12,995 nucleotides of DNA from Deltaproteobacteria bacterium RIFCSPHIGHO2_12_FULL_43_9 (GTDB taxonomy: Bacteria > Bdellovibrionota > O2-12-FULL-43-9): positions 3,804 to 16,798 of the forward strand of contig MGRR01000125.1 in assembly GCA_001798265.1 (NCBI GenBank), given 5' to 3'. Positions within the stretch are counted from its first letter, which is position 1, and every line of letters begins with the position of its first letter. The translations under genes were made by a program, and so were the position numbers. This document shows, piece by piece, positions 1 through 6,624 of the stretch. The notes beneath the pieces are model-generated. The model worked only from the letters and a program-made list of their open reading frames with translations, was not told where the DNA came from and ran no database searches.

Positions 1-2
1 CC

Positions 3-152
3 GTAATTGTCAGGACCGAAGCGAAAGAGCCATATATATTTGACTGCCTGTTGAAACTGAAAAATCAAAAGCCACCCCCATTTAATACGGAGAGGGTTCA
101 TTCAAGTGACAATAATTGTTATTTATTACCCCAAAATGAATTTTCAAATTGA
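3..152 (+). CDS. Possible 3' end of a gene entering from the left (weak)
   Basis: An open frame runs from the left edge to a TGA at 150-152, giving about 49 codons without a start inside the window. It lies ahead of the gene at 248 and could be the tail of an upstream coding region. The translated residues are hydrophilic and match no family I recognise, and the last third is rich in Asn and Ser, like read-through of AT-rich intergenic DNA. The other two plus frames close by position 43. Sequence to the left of the window would settle it. Confidence 0.2.
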   Translation, partial: VIVRTEAKEPYIFDCLLKLKNQKPPPFNTERVHSSDNNCYLLPQNEFSN

Positions 153-175
153 ATAAAGGCTGTAATTTTAGATGG

Positions 176-204
176 TTGACTCCATAGCTCGCCTGGCATA
201 GTAT
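176..204 (+). promoter_or_regulatory. Candidate sigma70-type promoter for the two barrel genes
   Basis: A -35 hexamer TTGACT (176-181, 5 of 6 to consensus) is followed by a 17-bp spacer and a -10 hexamer TAGTAT (199-204, 4 of 6). Transcription would start near 211, giving a leader of about 37 nt that contains the strong purine-rich ribosome binding site AGAGGGAAGG (231-240) just ahead of the ATG at 248. The promoter is inferred from pattern and position only. Confidence 0.45.
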
Positions 205-247
205 GTGCTTCTTTTTTGGGCACAAGAACGAGAGGGAAGGTTTCGGT

Positions 248-799
248 ATGAAAAAGGTTTTTTTATTTTTTGTAGTGTTCTTTTCAATAATGAGTTTGGT
301 CAATCCCGGCTTTACTCAGGGAACAACCACTACCATTACAGCCGAGGGGATTACAGAGCCCGAAAACCCCAACAAAAACTTCCTCTCCTTGTCATCTGCG
401 TCAATGTTTAAGTTTGGTCCAAGCCTCATATTTTCAAGGGACTTTGAAAATAATAGCCATTTTGCATGGGGAACAGGGTTTGGATATTTTGGATCTATGA
501 ATTCGCCTACCGGGGACATACCAGTTATGACAATACCCGCATTTGTTACATTTTATCCCACAACACATGCGCTCCGTTACTTTATGTCCGCCGGTTCATA
601 TTTTGTATTCCCTGACGACAGAGAAAAAAAACAAAACCTGGGCTTTGTTTATCCTTGCGCGACGGGTGAATATGGATCTGAAATCAGGGTTAAGGGTTTT
701 TTATTTCAATTTGCTTTCGGTGCTGCAGCAGACTTTTCATATGACATCACTGGTGCAATTCTTCCCTATTTGAGATTAGCAATGGGGGTAGCTTTCTAA
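248..799 (+). CDS. Secreted small beta-barrel-like protein, function unknown
   Basis: I do not recognise a named family. The ATG at 248 is chosen over an upstream in-frame ATG at 203 because AGAGGGAAGG lies 7 nt before it and because the product (183 aa) then begins with a classic signal peptide: two lysines, a hydrophobic stretch to about residue 19, and probable cleavage near residue 24. The mature part alternates short aromatic/Gly-rich strands with polar turns. It ends in a terminal phenylalanine (RLAMGVAF), the usual C-terminal signature of outer-membrane beta-barrels recognised by the BAM complex. This suggests a small barrel of roughly eight strands, but that is inference. The stop overlaps the start of the next gene by one base (TAATG), so the two are very likely translated together. 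The similar size, signal peptide and C-terminus of the neighbour suggest a related pair. Confidence 0.75.
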   Translation: MKKVFLFFVVFFSIMSLVNPGFTQGTTTTITAEGITEPENPNKNFLSLSSASMFKFGPSLIFSRDFENNSHFAWGTGFGYFGSMNSPTGDIPVMTIPAFVTFYPTTHALRYFMSAGSYFVFPDDREKKQNLGFVYPCATGEYGSEIRVKGFLFQFAFGAAADFSYDITGAILPYLRLAMGVAF

Positions 800-1428
800 T
801 GAAAAAAAATATTCTCTACTCCATTATATTTGTTGCATTAATTATACCGGCAGATCGCGTTTACTCTGAAGATGCCGAGTCTTCGTTGAGTGCTGCAAAT
901 AATTCAGAAAAGCAATATGACAGAAAAAATATGTTAATATTTGCAACCCCCCCTGCATATGGTGGATTTGGATTTGAGTATTTGAGGTATCTAAATAGCG
1001 GTAATTCGATTTCCTCAAGCATAGGAATAGGATTTAGTAGTTTAGATGACCATTATAGTTATACTACCGAGACTCAATCATTGTCCTCTGGTATGCGAAC
1101 TATCACGTATTTCTCTTACGATAACGATATAACTGCTCTTAGTTTTCCTCTGAGTATTGGACTTCACCCCGTAACAATCTGGAGGCTTACGCCATTCTTT
1201 AAACCTGGGGTAGCCTTTTTATTCCCATTACAGAATTTTAAATATTCAGACACAGATGTTGTTTATACGCTAGTGACGGCGGAGACAGGTCTTGAATTTA
1301 CTAAGGACTTTTTCTCTATGCAGGTTGGAGTTGTAGCCGCCAGCGACTCTAAGGATGTGGTAAAAGGGATTGGTGCAAATAAAGACATAGATCTGGGTCC
1401 AGTTGTTAAGTTGGGTTTCCTCTTCTAA
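799..1428 (+). CDS. Secreted small beta-barrel-like protein, second of pair
   Basis: This 209-aa product is not assignable to a named family. It has an N-terminal signal peptide (MKKN followed by a hydrophobic segment, probable cleavage near residue 23), a Ser/Asn-rich linker, then Gly- and aromatic-rich alternating segments from about residue 45 to the end. It closes with KLGFLF, a typical outer-membrane barrel C-terminus. The start overlaps the stop of the preceding gene, and GGGGGT (784-789) lies 9 nt upstream as a ribosome binding site inside that gene. The pair probably forms a bicistronic unit of envelope proteins. Its TAA stop at 1426-1428 directly touches the stop of the convergent phnE, leaving no room for a terminator between them. 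Co-function with the importer on the other strand is possible but unsupported beyond proximity. Confidence 0.75.
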   Translation: MKKNILYSIIFVALIIPADRVYSEDAESSLSAANNSEKQYDRKNMLIFATPPAYGGFGFEYLRYLNSGNSISSSIGIGFSSLDDHYSYTTETQSLSSGMRTITYFSYDNDITALSFPLSIGLHPVTIWRLTPFFKPGVAFLFPLQNFKYSDTDVVYTLVTAETGLEFTKDFFSMQVGVVAASDSKDVVKGIGANKDIDLGPVVKLGFLF

Positions 1429-2244
1429 TTATAGAACGGCCCTTCTCAACCTTGTGCTTAGTCCATCTATTCCCATTACAAGGACTAGGATAACTCCTAC
1501 TACAATTGTAACGCTTTGATACTGGAATAGCCTCATGTATTGAACAAGCAGAAAACCAATTCCACCGGCACCGACGACTCCAAGAACGATTGCCACCCTT
1601 ATATTGAGTTCGAATCTGAATAGTGTGTAGGAGATAAAATATGGGATTGCCTGTGGGAGGATTGCCCATCTTATTATTTCAAGCTTTGAAGCCCCCACCG
1701 ATTCGAGAGCCTCTATTGGCCCCTTGTCCACACCCTCTATTGCTTCTGCGAAGAGCTTTCCTAGCATTCCGATGGAGTGTATCGCGAGAGCAAGTACACC
1801 GGGGAATGGTCCAAGGCCGACAGCTGAAACAAAGAAGAGGGCAAGGATGAGTGCGTCAATGGATCTATCCGCGTTAAATAAGAAGGTCATTGTTCTTACC
1901 AGCCAGCCGTCACCACAGATGTTTCGTGCGGCAAGGAATGAAATGGGGAGAGAAATAATTGCGGCAATTATTGTTCCCGCAAGCGCCAATTGTATCGTTA
2001 TAACGGTCTGCACAAATACCGATCCCAAAATAGACCAGTTAGGTGGGTACATTCTTCTGATAAAATCCCACATGAAGGGGAGACCTTTTATGAGATTAGG
2101 GACTGAGAACTCTACTCCAGACATAGACCAGTATGTGGCGGCAAGGATCAAGGTGAGAATGATTAAACGTACAACCCTGCTTTTTTCCCTCTTGTAGGTT
2201 GGAATGTTGATTTTTGGCATTGTCATCGATTGAGATGTGCTCAT
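1429..2244 (-). CDS. phnE: PhnE-type phosphonate/phosphorus-oxyanion ABC permease
   Basis: Integral inner-membrane permease (271 aa) of a binding-protein-dependent importer; as a dimer it forms the channel that PhnC drives. A cytoplasmic N-terminus rich in Lys/Arg (1-26) is followed by hydrophobic segments at roughly 27-43, 73-106, 131-157, 203-235 and 244-262. The permease EAA loop that docks onto the ATPase is clear at about 167-200, with EALESVGA followed by the invariant-style Gly-Ala-Ser region and ILPQAIP. Length is normal for PhnE. The ATG overlaps the phnC stop as ATGA (2241-2244), which implies translational coupling. It is the last gene of the phnDCE order, and its stop is immediately adjacent to that of the convergent barrel gene. 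Family assignment is firm; the exact substrate (phosphonate, phosphite or phosphate) cannot be read from sequence. Confidence 0.9.
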   Translation of the reverse strand: MSTSQSMTMPKINIPTYKREKSRVVRLIILTLILAATYWSMSGVEFSVPNLIKGLPFMWDFIRRMYPPNWSILGSVFVQTVITIQLALAGTIIAAIISLPISFLAARNICGDGWLVRTMTFLFNADRSIDALILALFFVSAVGLGPFPGVLALAIHSIGMLGKLFAEAIEGVDKGPIEALESVGASKLEIIRWAILPQAIPYFISYTLFRFELNIRVAIVLGVVGAGGIGFLLVQYMRLFQYQSVTIVVGVILVLVMGIDGLSTRLRRAVL

Positions 2245-2999
2245 ATATCGTTATCCTCAATCTTATAAATATTTTCGATTTCCTCGTTGGTCAGCTTGTC
2301 ATTTGGTCCGTCGAAAACAAGGGCACCCTTTTTAAATGCGATTATTCTTCTTGAATATCTCCTTGCTAATTCAAGCACGTGAATATTTACCAGAACGGTT
2401 ATTCCTCTGTCTCGGTTGAATTTCTGTAAGAGCTGAAGAACAATCTCGGATAGTTTTGGGTCGAGTGATGCCATCGGTTCATCGGCCAAAAGTATTTCTG
2501 GCTCCTGGCAGACCGCTCTGGCAATTGCCACTCTTTGCTGCTGTCCACCTGAGAGCTGGTCGACCCGCTGCTCTATTTTATCTGACAGGCCCACCTCGCG
2601 CAGATAATAGGTTGCTAAATTAATATCATCCTGAGAATAGATGCCGGAGAGGGTTCTCCAGTGAGGGTTGTAACCAATTCTTCCGGTTAAAACATTATCA
2701 AGCGCCGAAATCTGCTTTACCAGATTAAACTGCTGAAAAATAAAACCTATTTTTCTTCTCAGTGCGATGCGCTCTTTATTTGGGATGGCTTTCAGGTCCT
2801 TATCCAGGACCCTCATTTTTCCTTCGGTTGGTGTGAGGGTACCATTTATTGTTCTAAGAAAGGTGGATTTCCCGGCACCACTTAAACCGATAATTGCTAT
2901 AAACTCACCAGGTTCAATTTTAATTGAGACATTCTGAAGCGCGGTAACCTTTGGAGGGAATCTCTTTGTTACATTTGTGGCTTCGATAATGTTTATCAA
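2241..2999 (-). CDS. phnC: PhnC-type phosphonate ABC transporter ATPase
   Basis: Cytoplasmic ATP-binding subunit (252 aa) that powers uptake through PhnE. The visible motifs are Walker A GLSGAGKST (38-46), Q-loop glutamines at 89-90, signature LSGGQQQR (149-156), Walker B ILLADEP (169-175), D-loop SLD (178-180) and H-loop histidine 207 in VNIHVLELA, a form typical of PhnC. All catalytic residues are present and length is normal. The start is a TTG at 2999 whose last two bases share the phnD stop (TTGA), so translation is probably coupled to phnD; a weak AAAGG lies about 10 nt upstream. No better in-frame ATG precedes the first beta strand. It overlaps phnE by 4 nt downstream. Confidence 0.92.
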   Translation of the reverse strand: MINIIEATNVTKRFPPKVTALQNVSIKIEPGEFIAIIGLSGAGKSTFLRTINGTLTPTEGKMRVLDKDLKAIPNKERIALRRKIGFIFQQFNLVKQISALDNVLTGRIGYNPHWRTLSGIYSQDDINLATYYLREVGLSDKIEQRVDQLSGGQQQRVAIARAVCQEPEILLADEPMASLDPKLSEIVLQLLQKFNRDRGITVLVNIHVLELARRYSRRIIAFKKGALVFDGPNDKLTNEEIENIYKIEDNDI

Positions 3000-3895
3000 G
3001 GGAGATCTACCTTTAATAGTCTTGCAGCCACACGAACAGGCTCATAGTCGGCAGCCGTTGCTGTTGTTAGGTAATCGATCCTGTAAAGATTCTTTAATAC
3101 CGCCTGACCATCGGCATCATCTTTAAATGAAACGAGGGCATCAGTAACCTTTTGTACCACCTCTGGATTCTCTTTTTGAAATGAAATGGAGGTTGAGAGT
3201 GTGTCCCCGGGGATCGGTTTTGTAATATAGATGGGTCTTATCTTTTTCTGGTCATCACCTTTTAGGAGCTGGGTCCATGCGCCCCCAGTCCCTTCCGCGT
3301 CATTTGCGAACGTAGCTCCAGCCTTGGTCGTTCCATTGAGGATTGATAAAAGAAGTGCGTCGTGGCTTCCTGCGTATACCTGTTTGCTAAAGAATGTATC
3401 TGGATTTATTCCACTCTCAATTAAGCCGGCCTTTGGGAATATGTGTCCCGACGAACTGGATGGGTCTACCCAGGCGATTGTTTCCCCTCTCAAATCTTCA
3501 ATTGTTTTGTATGGGCTGTCGGCCTTTACAACGATTGCGCTAAAGTAATAGGGGGTTCCATGTCTCACCGATTTTAATAAGACGACAGCGTTAGCCAGCC
3601 TTTCCGCCTGCACGTAACTGAATGGCGGGAGCCATGCGAAATCAATCTTTTGACTTCTGAGGGCTTCAATTAATGCCGTGTAATCTGTGGCGATGAAGGT
3701 TTTAAATTTATATCCGGTTCTCTTTTCCAGGAGTTTGGCAAGCGCGTCACCATTCGTCTGCACAACATCGGAATTCTCAGGTGGGTTAAAGCCCATAGTA
3801 AATACTTTGGTTCTGTTTTTTGTTTCTTTGGTGCAGCCAACTATTGGGAAAATCAAAAGGGTTAGAAGAAGAGATCTTATTAAGACTTTTGTCAT
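2996..3895 (-). CDS. phnD: PhnD-type phosphonate-binding lipoprotein
   Basis: Substrate-binding component of the importer, 299 aa from the chosen start. The frame stays open upstream to an ATG at 4078, but the ATG at 3895 has a perfect AGGAGG 9 nt before it and begins a lipoprotein signal: a short positive N-terminus, LLLTLLIFPIVGC, and a lipobox cysteine at 21. The longer version would put 61 non-signal residues ahead of this and begins inside a repeat element, so it is rejected. The mature protein has the two-lobed fold of the PhnD/phosphate-phosphonate family: an early MGFNPPE strand, DFAWLPPFSY (85-94), and the oxyanion loop DPSSSSGHIFP (144-154), where serines and main-chain amides bind the phosphorus oxyanion. 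It would be anchored to the membrane, most likely facing the periplasm. It is the first gene of phnD-phnC-phnE. Ligand identity is open. Confidence 0.9.
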   Translation of the reverse strand: MTKVLIRSLLLTLLIFPIVGCTKETKNRTKVFTMGFNPPENSDVVQTNGDALAKLLEKRTGYKFKTFIATDYTALIEALRSQKIDFAWLPPFSYVQAERLANAVVLLKSVRHGTPYYFSAIVVKADSPYKTIEDLRGETIAWVDPSSSSGHIFPKAGLIESGINPDTFFSKQVYAGSHDALLLSILNGTTKAGATFANDAEGTGGAWTQLLKGDDQKKIRPIYITKPIPGDTLSTSISFQKENPEVVQKVTDALVSFKDDADGQAVLKNLYRIDYLTTATAADYEPVRVAARLLKVDLP

Positions 3896-3914
3896 AAGAA
3901 CCGGCCTCCTAAAT

Positions 3915-3927
3915 GAGAGTGACTCTC
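3915..3927. promoter_or_regulatory. 13-bp perfect palindrome in phnD leader (possible operator)
   Basis: GAGAGTGACTCTC is a perfect inverted repeat (6-bp arms, one central base) placed a few bases upstream of the phnD AGGAGG. The one-base centre makes it a poor RNA hairpin but a reasonable site for a dimeric repressor that would control phosphorus-oxyanion uptake. It does not resemble the PhoB box I know. Function is inferred from shape and position only. Confidence 0.3.
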
Positions 3928-4060
3928 TGGAATGGAAAGAACCTACGAAGTCTACAACATGGGGTTGATAAGACGCTAGTCTTAAATACAAAAATTGGGC
4001 AACAAATGTGAAAAATTTTAGATTAGATATATAGCAGGTATAACTATCTGAAATTACTTG

Positions 4061-4200
4061 CCTAGTGGAGCGTTTCATGAATTTTGCACACTAGCGTCAT
4101 TGCGAGCGAAGCGAAGCAATCTCTTCGGAGAGATTCCTTCGGTCGCTATGCTCCCTCGGAATGACGACTGCGCGCAAAATTTATGAAACGCTCTACCAGG
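4061..4200. repeat. 140-bp palindromic REP/MITE-like element
   Basis: Two 46-bp arms (4061-4106 and 4155-4200) are inverted copies matching at about 37 of 46 positions; both begin CCTRGTRGAGCGTTTCAT. Inside are REP halves that start GTCATTGCGAG and GTCATTCCGAG on opposite strands, and a central hairpin with AATCTCT arms (4118-4124, 4129-4135) around TCGG. The element fills the gap between the phnD upstream region and the stop of the TonB-like gene, and both flanking genes point the same way. No clear target-site duplication is visible. There is no coding capacity, so any movement would need a transposase from elsewhere. A 27-bp stretch (4096-4122) recurs exactly at 6587-6613. Confidence 0.85.
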
Positions 4201-4206
4201 TTTATG

Positions 4207-4728
4207 TTACATATTTGTCCGAACCCTAAATCTTAATGGTAGTGCTACTTTTAGATTTTTTTTCTTATAGGATATTGGGAGTGGTGGAAAAGGGGATGCG
4301 TCTTTTATGGCAGATATTACTAATTTATCTATTAATGCATTGCCAGAATGTTTTATTAAGTTAATGCCGCTTAATGTTCCATCCCTGTTTATGTCTATTT
4401 CTACAAGGGATGAGAGATCAATATTTTTCTTCTTCAAGGTGTAAGGGATGTAAAGATTGTTTTGGATTCTATTTTCCAGAATAATTCTATACTCAGCTAA
4501 AACATCCTTCTTGTTTCGGTAATTTGATGTGACTCTCCTCCTTTTTGGTCTCAATTCTCGATTTACGAATTTATTTCCAGTTAATTCAAAAAAAATGGAG
4601 GATGTTTGTACGGATTCTTCCCTATCCTTGATTGTGTATAGATTCGAATAATTAATTGGTACCAAAATAAGAAAAAGATGGATGAGGGTTGAAATTAAAA
4701 TAAATATAAACAAATGATGATTTTTCAT
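4207..4728 (-). CDS. Short TonB/TolA C-terminal-domain protein
   Basis: This 173-aa inner-membrane-anchored protein has one N-terminal transmembrane helix (about residues 5-24), a basic linker with RPKRRR near 60-65, and a C-terminal domain from about residue 79 that reads like the TonB/TolA C-terminal fold: YRIILENRIQNNLYIP, a DGTLSGINLIKHSG strand-turn-strand, then a helix and SPFPPLP. Such domains normally contact outer-membrane receptors or periplasmic partners and are moved by ExbBD- or TolQR-type motors. The long Pro-rich or helical rod of real TonB/TolA is missing, so it could not easily span the periplasm. It follows the SRPBCC-like gene by 20 bp on the same strand and is probably co-transcribed. 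No clear ribosome binding site precedes the ATG. It could be an adaptor that borrows the Tol motor encoded nearby; that is inference. Confidence 0.75.
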   Translation of the reverse strand: MKNHHLFIFILISTLIHLFLILVPINYSNLYTIKDREESVQTSSIFFELTGNKFVNRELRPKRRRVTSNYRNKKDVLAEYRIILENRIQNNLYIPYTLKKKNIDLSSLVEIDINRDGTLSGINLIKHSGNALIDKLVISAIKDASPFPPLPISYKKKNLKVALPLRFRVRTNM

Positions 4729-4748
4729 TCAAATGTTTGAGTAGGGAA

Positions 4749-5369
4749 TTAGGATGGGGTTGTCAAGCAGGGATCAGTACTGCCTGCCTCCATGATGTTT
4801 CGCAGGCTCCAGCCAGCCTGCTTCAGAGCGAGTCCGAGGGCAATTTTTATAACGATGGATGGGATATTAAATTTTTGACGGATCAAGTCATTTCGGATTG
4901 TTACAATAGTGCCGTTTTGGGAAGGTGACAGCTCTACATAGCCTCTCATTCCATTCATGTCACCCGCGATGAATTCCCAATTCATTACATTTTCTTTTTT
5001 GTTTAAATGAACCTTTAACCTCGATTTCAACCAATATAGCCTTAAGACAGAGGCTTCAATGTCTAATACCTTGTTGGTTGAATCCCCTTCAATTAATTTC
5101 AGTTTGTGTATGGCCGTTATGTGTTTCTCCCAACATCGTTCTGCCCAGATTGCCTCTAATGCTTTATTGGCGGAGGCTTTTGTAATGCCAGCCCCCTCCA
5201 TCTGGAAATGCCTTTTATCATCTGCATTTTCAATTGTGGCAAAAGCAAGTATCTCCCTCTTAACCATCCTTTCTAGAAATGAAGGGTTATTCCATTTAGA
5301 TGGCAGGCTAGCGATGGAAATGGCTGGTAAAAAGATTACCATGAGGATAAAACAGGGCTGTTTGATCAT
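4749..5369 (-). CDS. Secreted SRPBCC/polyketide-cyclase-like protein
   Basis: This 206-aa protein has a probable signal peptide (residues 1-20, ending in ISIA). The rest resembles the SRPBCC (START-like, coenzyme-Q-binding/polyketide cyclase) helix-grip fold: a strand with an Ala/Thr/Ser-rich loop near 58-70, an entry helix with WAERCWEKHI (75-84), paired strands to about 145, the family-like MRGYVELSPSQNGTIVTI (141-158), and a long C-terminal helix containing LPs-like NIPSIVIK and ALGLALKQAG. Such domains bind hydrophobic ligands in a deep cavity. Family assignment is by fold pattern and moderate; the function is unknown. It heads a two-gene unit with the TonB-like gene and is divergent from gcdH, with 48 bp between starts. 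No Shine-Dalgarno is seen, but a TATAAA-like -10 (complement of 5379-5384) lies 9 nt from the ATG. Confidence 0.65.
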   Translation of the reverse strand: MIKQPCFILMVIFLPAISIASLPSKWNNPSFLERMVKREILAFATIENADDKRHFQMEGAGITKASANKALEAIWAERCWEKHITAIHKLKLIEGDSTNKVLDIEASVLRLYWLKSRLKVHLNKKENVMNWEFIAGDMNGMRGYVELSPSQNGTIVTIRNDLIRQKFNIPSIVIKIALGLALKQAGWSLRNIMEAGSTDPCLTTPS

Positions 5370-5417
5370 TACTGATAATTTATATTAAAGTCCTACTACT
5401 TTAAAAGGGGCAATCGT

Positions 5418-6584
5418 GTGAAACCATTTCAAGGCATAGATTTCCTACAGTTAGATGATCTCTTATCTGAAGATGAAAAATTAACCAGGGATACGGTCAG
5501 GAAATTTGTTGAAAGAGAAGTGATGCCCGAAATTGGTGATTGGTACTTAAAAGGGGTTTTCCCGAAGGAACTGATTCCCCGTTTCGCGGATTTGGGATTA
5601 TTAGGTTCAAATCTTAAGGGATATGGCTGCGCGGGTGTCAACAGCGTCACCTATGGTTTGGCCCTGCAGGAGTTAGAGCGGGGTGATAGTGGACTGAGAA
5701 GCTTCGTCTCTGTTCAGGGTGCCTTGTGTATGTACCCAATTTATACCTTTGGGTCTGATGAACAGAAGAAAAAGTTCTTGCCTGAAATGGCTAAAGGAAA
5801 ATTGATCGGGTGTTTTGGCTTAACCGAGCCGGACTATGGCTCAAATCCTTCCGGTATGACAACGACAGCCAAAAAGGATGGGAATCAATATGTATTAAGT
5901 GGAAACAAGATGTGGATTACCAGTGGTTCCATCGCTGATCTGGCGATTGTTTGGGCAAAACTTAATGGCGAGATCAGGGGTTTTATAGTTGAGGCGGGGA
6001 GAGCCGGTTTTAAAACAACCGAGATGAAAAATAAATTCTCACTTCGCGCCTCTGTTACCTCTGAACTCCATTTCCAGGATTGTAGAATCCCCGCAGAAAA
6101 TCTTCTCCCCAAAACAGAGGGATTAAAATCCCCATTAATGTGCTTAAACCAGGCCCGTTATGGGATTGCCTGGGGGAGTGTAGGGGCTGCAATGGCATCC
6201 CTTTGTGAGGCAATTGAATATAGTAAAGAGCGGGTCCAGTTTGATCGCCCAATTGCCGCTTTTCAGTTAACCCAGAAAAAATTGGTTGAGATGCTTACAG
6301 ATGTAACTAATGGGCAATTGATAGCTTTGCGTGTAGGCAGGCTGAAGGATGAAGATAAAGCCAAACATTATCACATCTCATACGCAAAGAGACATAACGT
6401 CGCAATGGCCCTAAAAACTGCACGAACCGCAAGAAGCATTTTGGGTGCAAACGGAATTAGTAGCGACTACCACTCAATGAGGCATGCCTGTAACCTCGAA
6501 TCTGTTTACACCTATGAAGGAACTGATGAGATTCATACCCTCATTATTGGTAAAGAGCTAACTGGCATCAGTGCGTTTGAGTAA
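5418..6584 (+). CDS. gcdH: Glutaryl-CoA dehydrogenase (decarboxylating type)
   Basis: Acyl-CoA dehydrogenase of 388 aa, closest by eye to glutaryl-CoA dehydrogenase, the FAD enzyme that oxidises glutaryl-CoA and releases CO2 to give crotonyl-CoA in lysine, tryptophan and aromatic degradation. Matches to the known family include SVQGALCMYPIYTFGSDEQ, CFGLTEPDYGSNPSGM, the FSLRAS segment (207-212), CLNQARYGIAWG and the C-terminal VYTYEGTDEIHTLIIGKELTG region. The catalytic base is Glu367 in YEGT. Glu87, Arg94 and Tyr366 sit where the Tyr-Glu-Arg triad of decarboxylating enzymes is placed, so the decarboxylating reaction is predicted. The start is GTG, with AAAAGGGG (5403-5410) 7 nt upstream; no ATG occurs in frame before residue 36. 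The gene stands alone, divergent from the SRPBCC-like gene and convergent with the TPR gene, with no other pathway genes in view. Confidence 0.92.
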   Translation: MKPFQGIDFLQLDDLLSEDEKLTRDTVRKFVEREVMPEIGDWYLKGVFPKELIPRFADLGLLGSNLKGYGCAGVNSVTYGLALQELERGDSGLRSFVSVQGALCMYPIYTFGSDEQKKKFLPEMAKGKLIGCFGLTEPDYGSNPSGMTTTAKKDGNQYVLSGNKMWITSGSIADLAIVWAKLNGEIRGFIVEAGRAGFKTTEMKNKFSLRASVTSELHFQDCRIPAENLLPKTEGLKSPLMCLNQARYGIAWGSVGAAMASLCEAIEYSKERVQFDRPIAAFQLTQKKLVEMLTDVTNGQLIALRVGRLKDEDKAKHYHISYAKRHNVAMALKTARTARSILGANGISSDYHSMRHACNLESVYTYEGTDEIHTLIIGKELTGISAFE

Positions 6585-6586
6585 GT

Positions 6587-6613
6587 GTCATTGCGAGCGA
6601 AGCGAAGCAATCT
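6587..6613. repeat. Solo REP unit between convergent genes
   Basis: A 27-bp sequence starting GTCATTGCGAGCGAAG is identical to 4096-4122. It begins 2 bp after the gcdH stop. ATTGC/GCAAT arms (6590-6594, 6607-6611) form a small hairpin. In addition GAGCGAAG (6595-6602) can pair with CTTCGCTC (6619-6626), the latter overlapping the stop of the TPR gene. It sits where transcripts from both sides converge, so it may protect 3' ends or act as a weak bidirectional terminator, though there is no T-run on either side. Confidence 0.7.
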
Positions 6614-6624
6614 AGAGCCTTCGC

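Noticed and set aside
203..247. Upstream ATG at 203 for the first barrel gene
   Set aside because: It would place 15 polar residues before the signal peptide, has no ribosome site, and overlaps the predicted -10 element.
3896..4078. N-terminal extension of phnD up to an ATG at 4078
   Set aside because: The added residues precede a clear lipoprotein signal peptide, the ATG lies in a repeat arm, and a perfect AGGAGG precedes the ATG at 3895.
4061..6613. CRISPR-like interpretation of the repeated 27-bp sequence
   Set aside because: Copies are about 2.5 kb apart, with no regular spacers; the palindromic structure fits REP elements.
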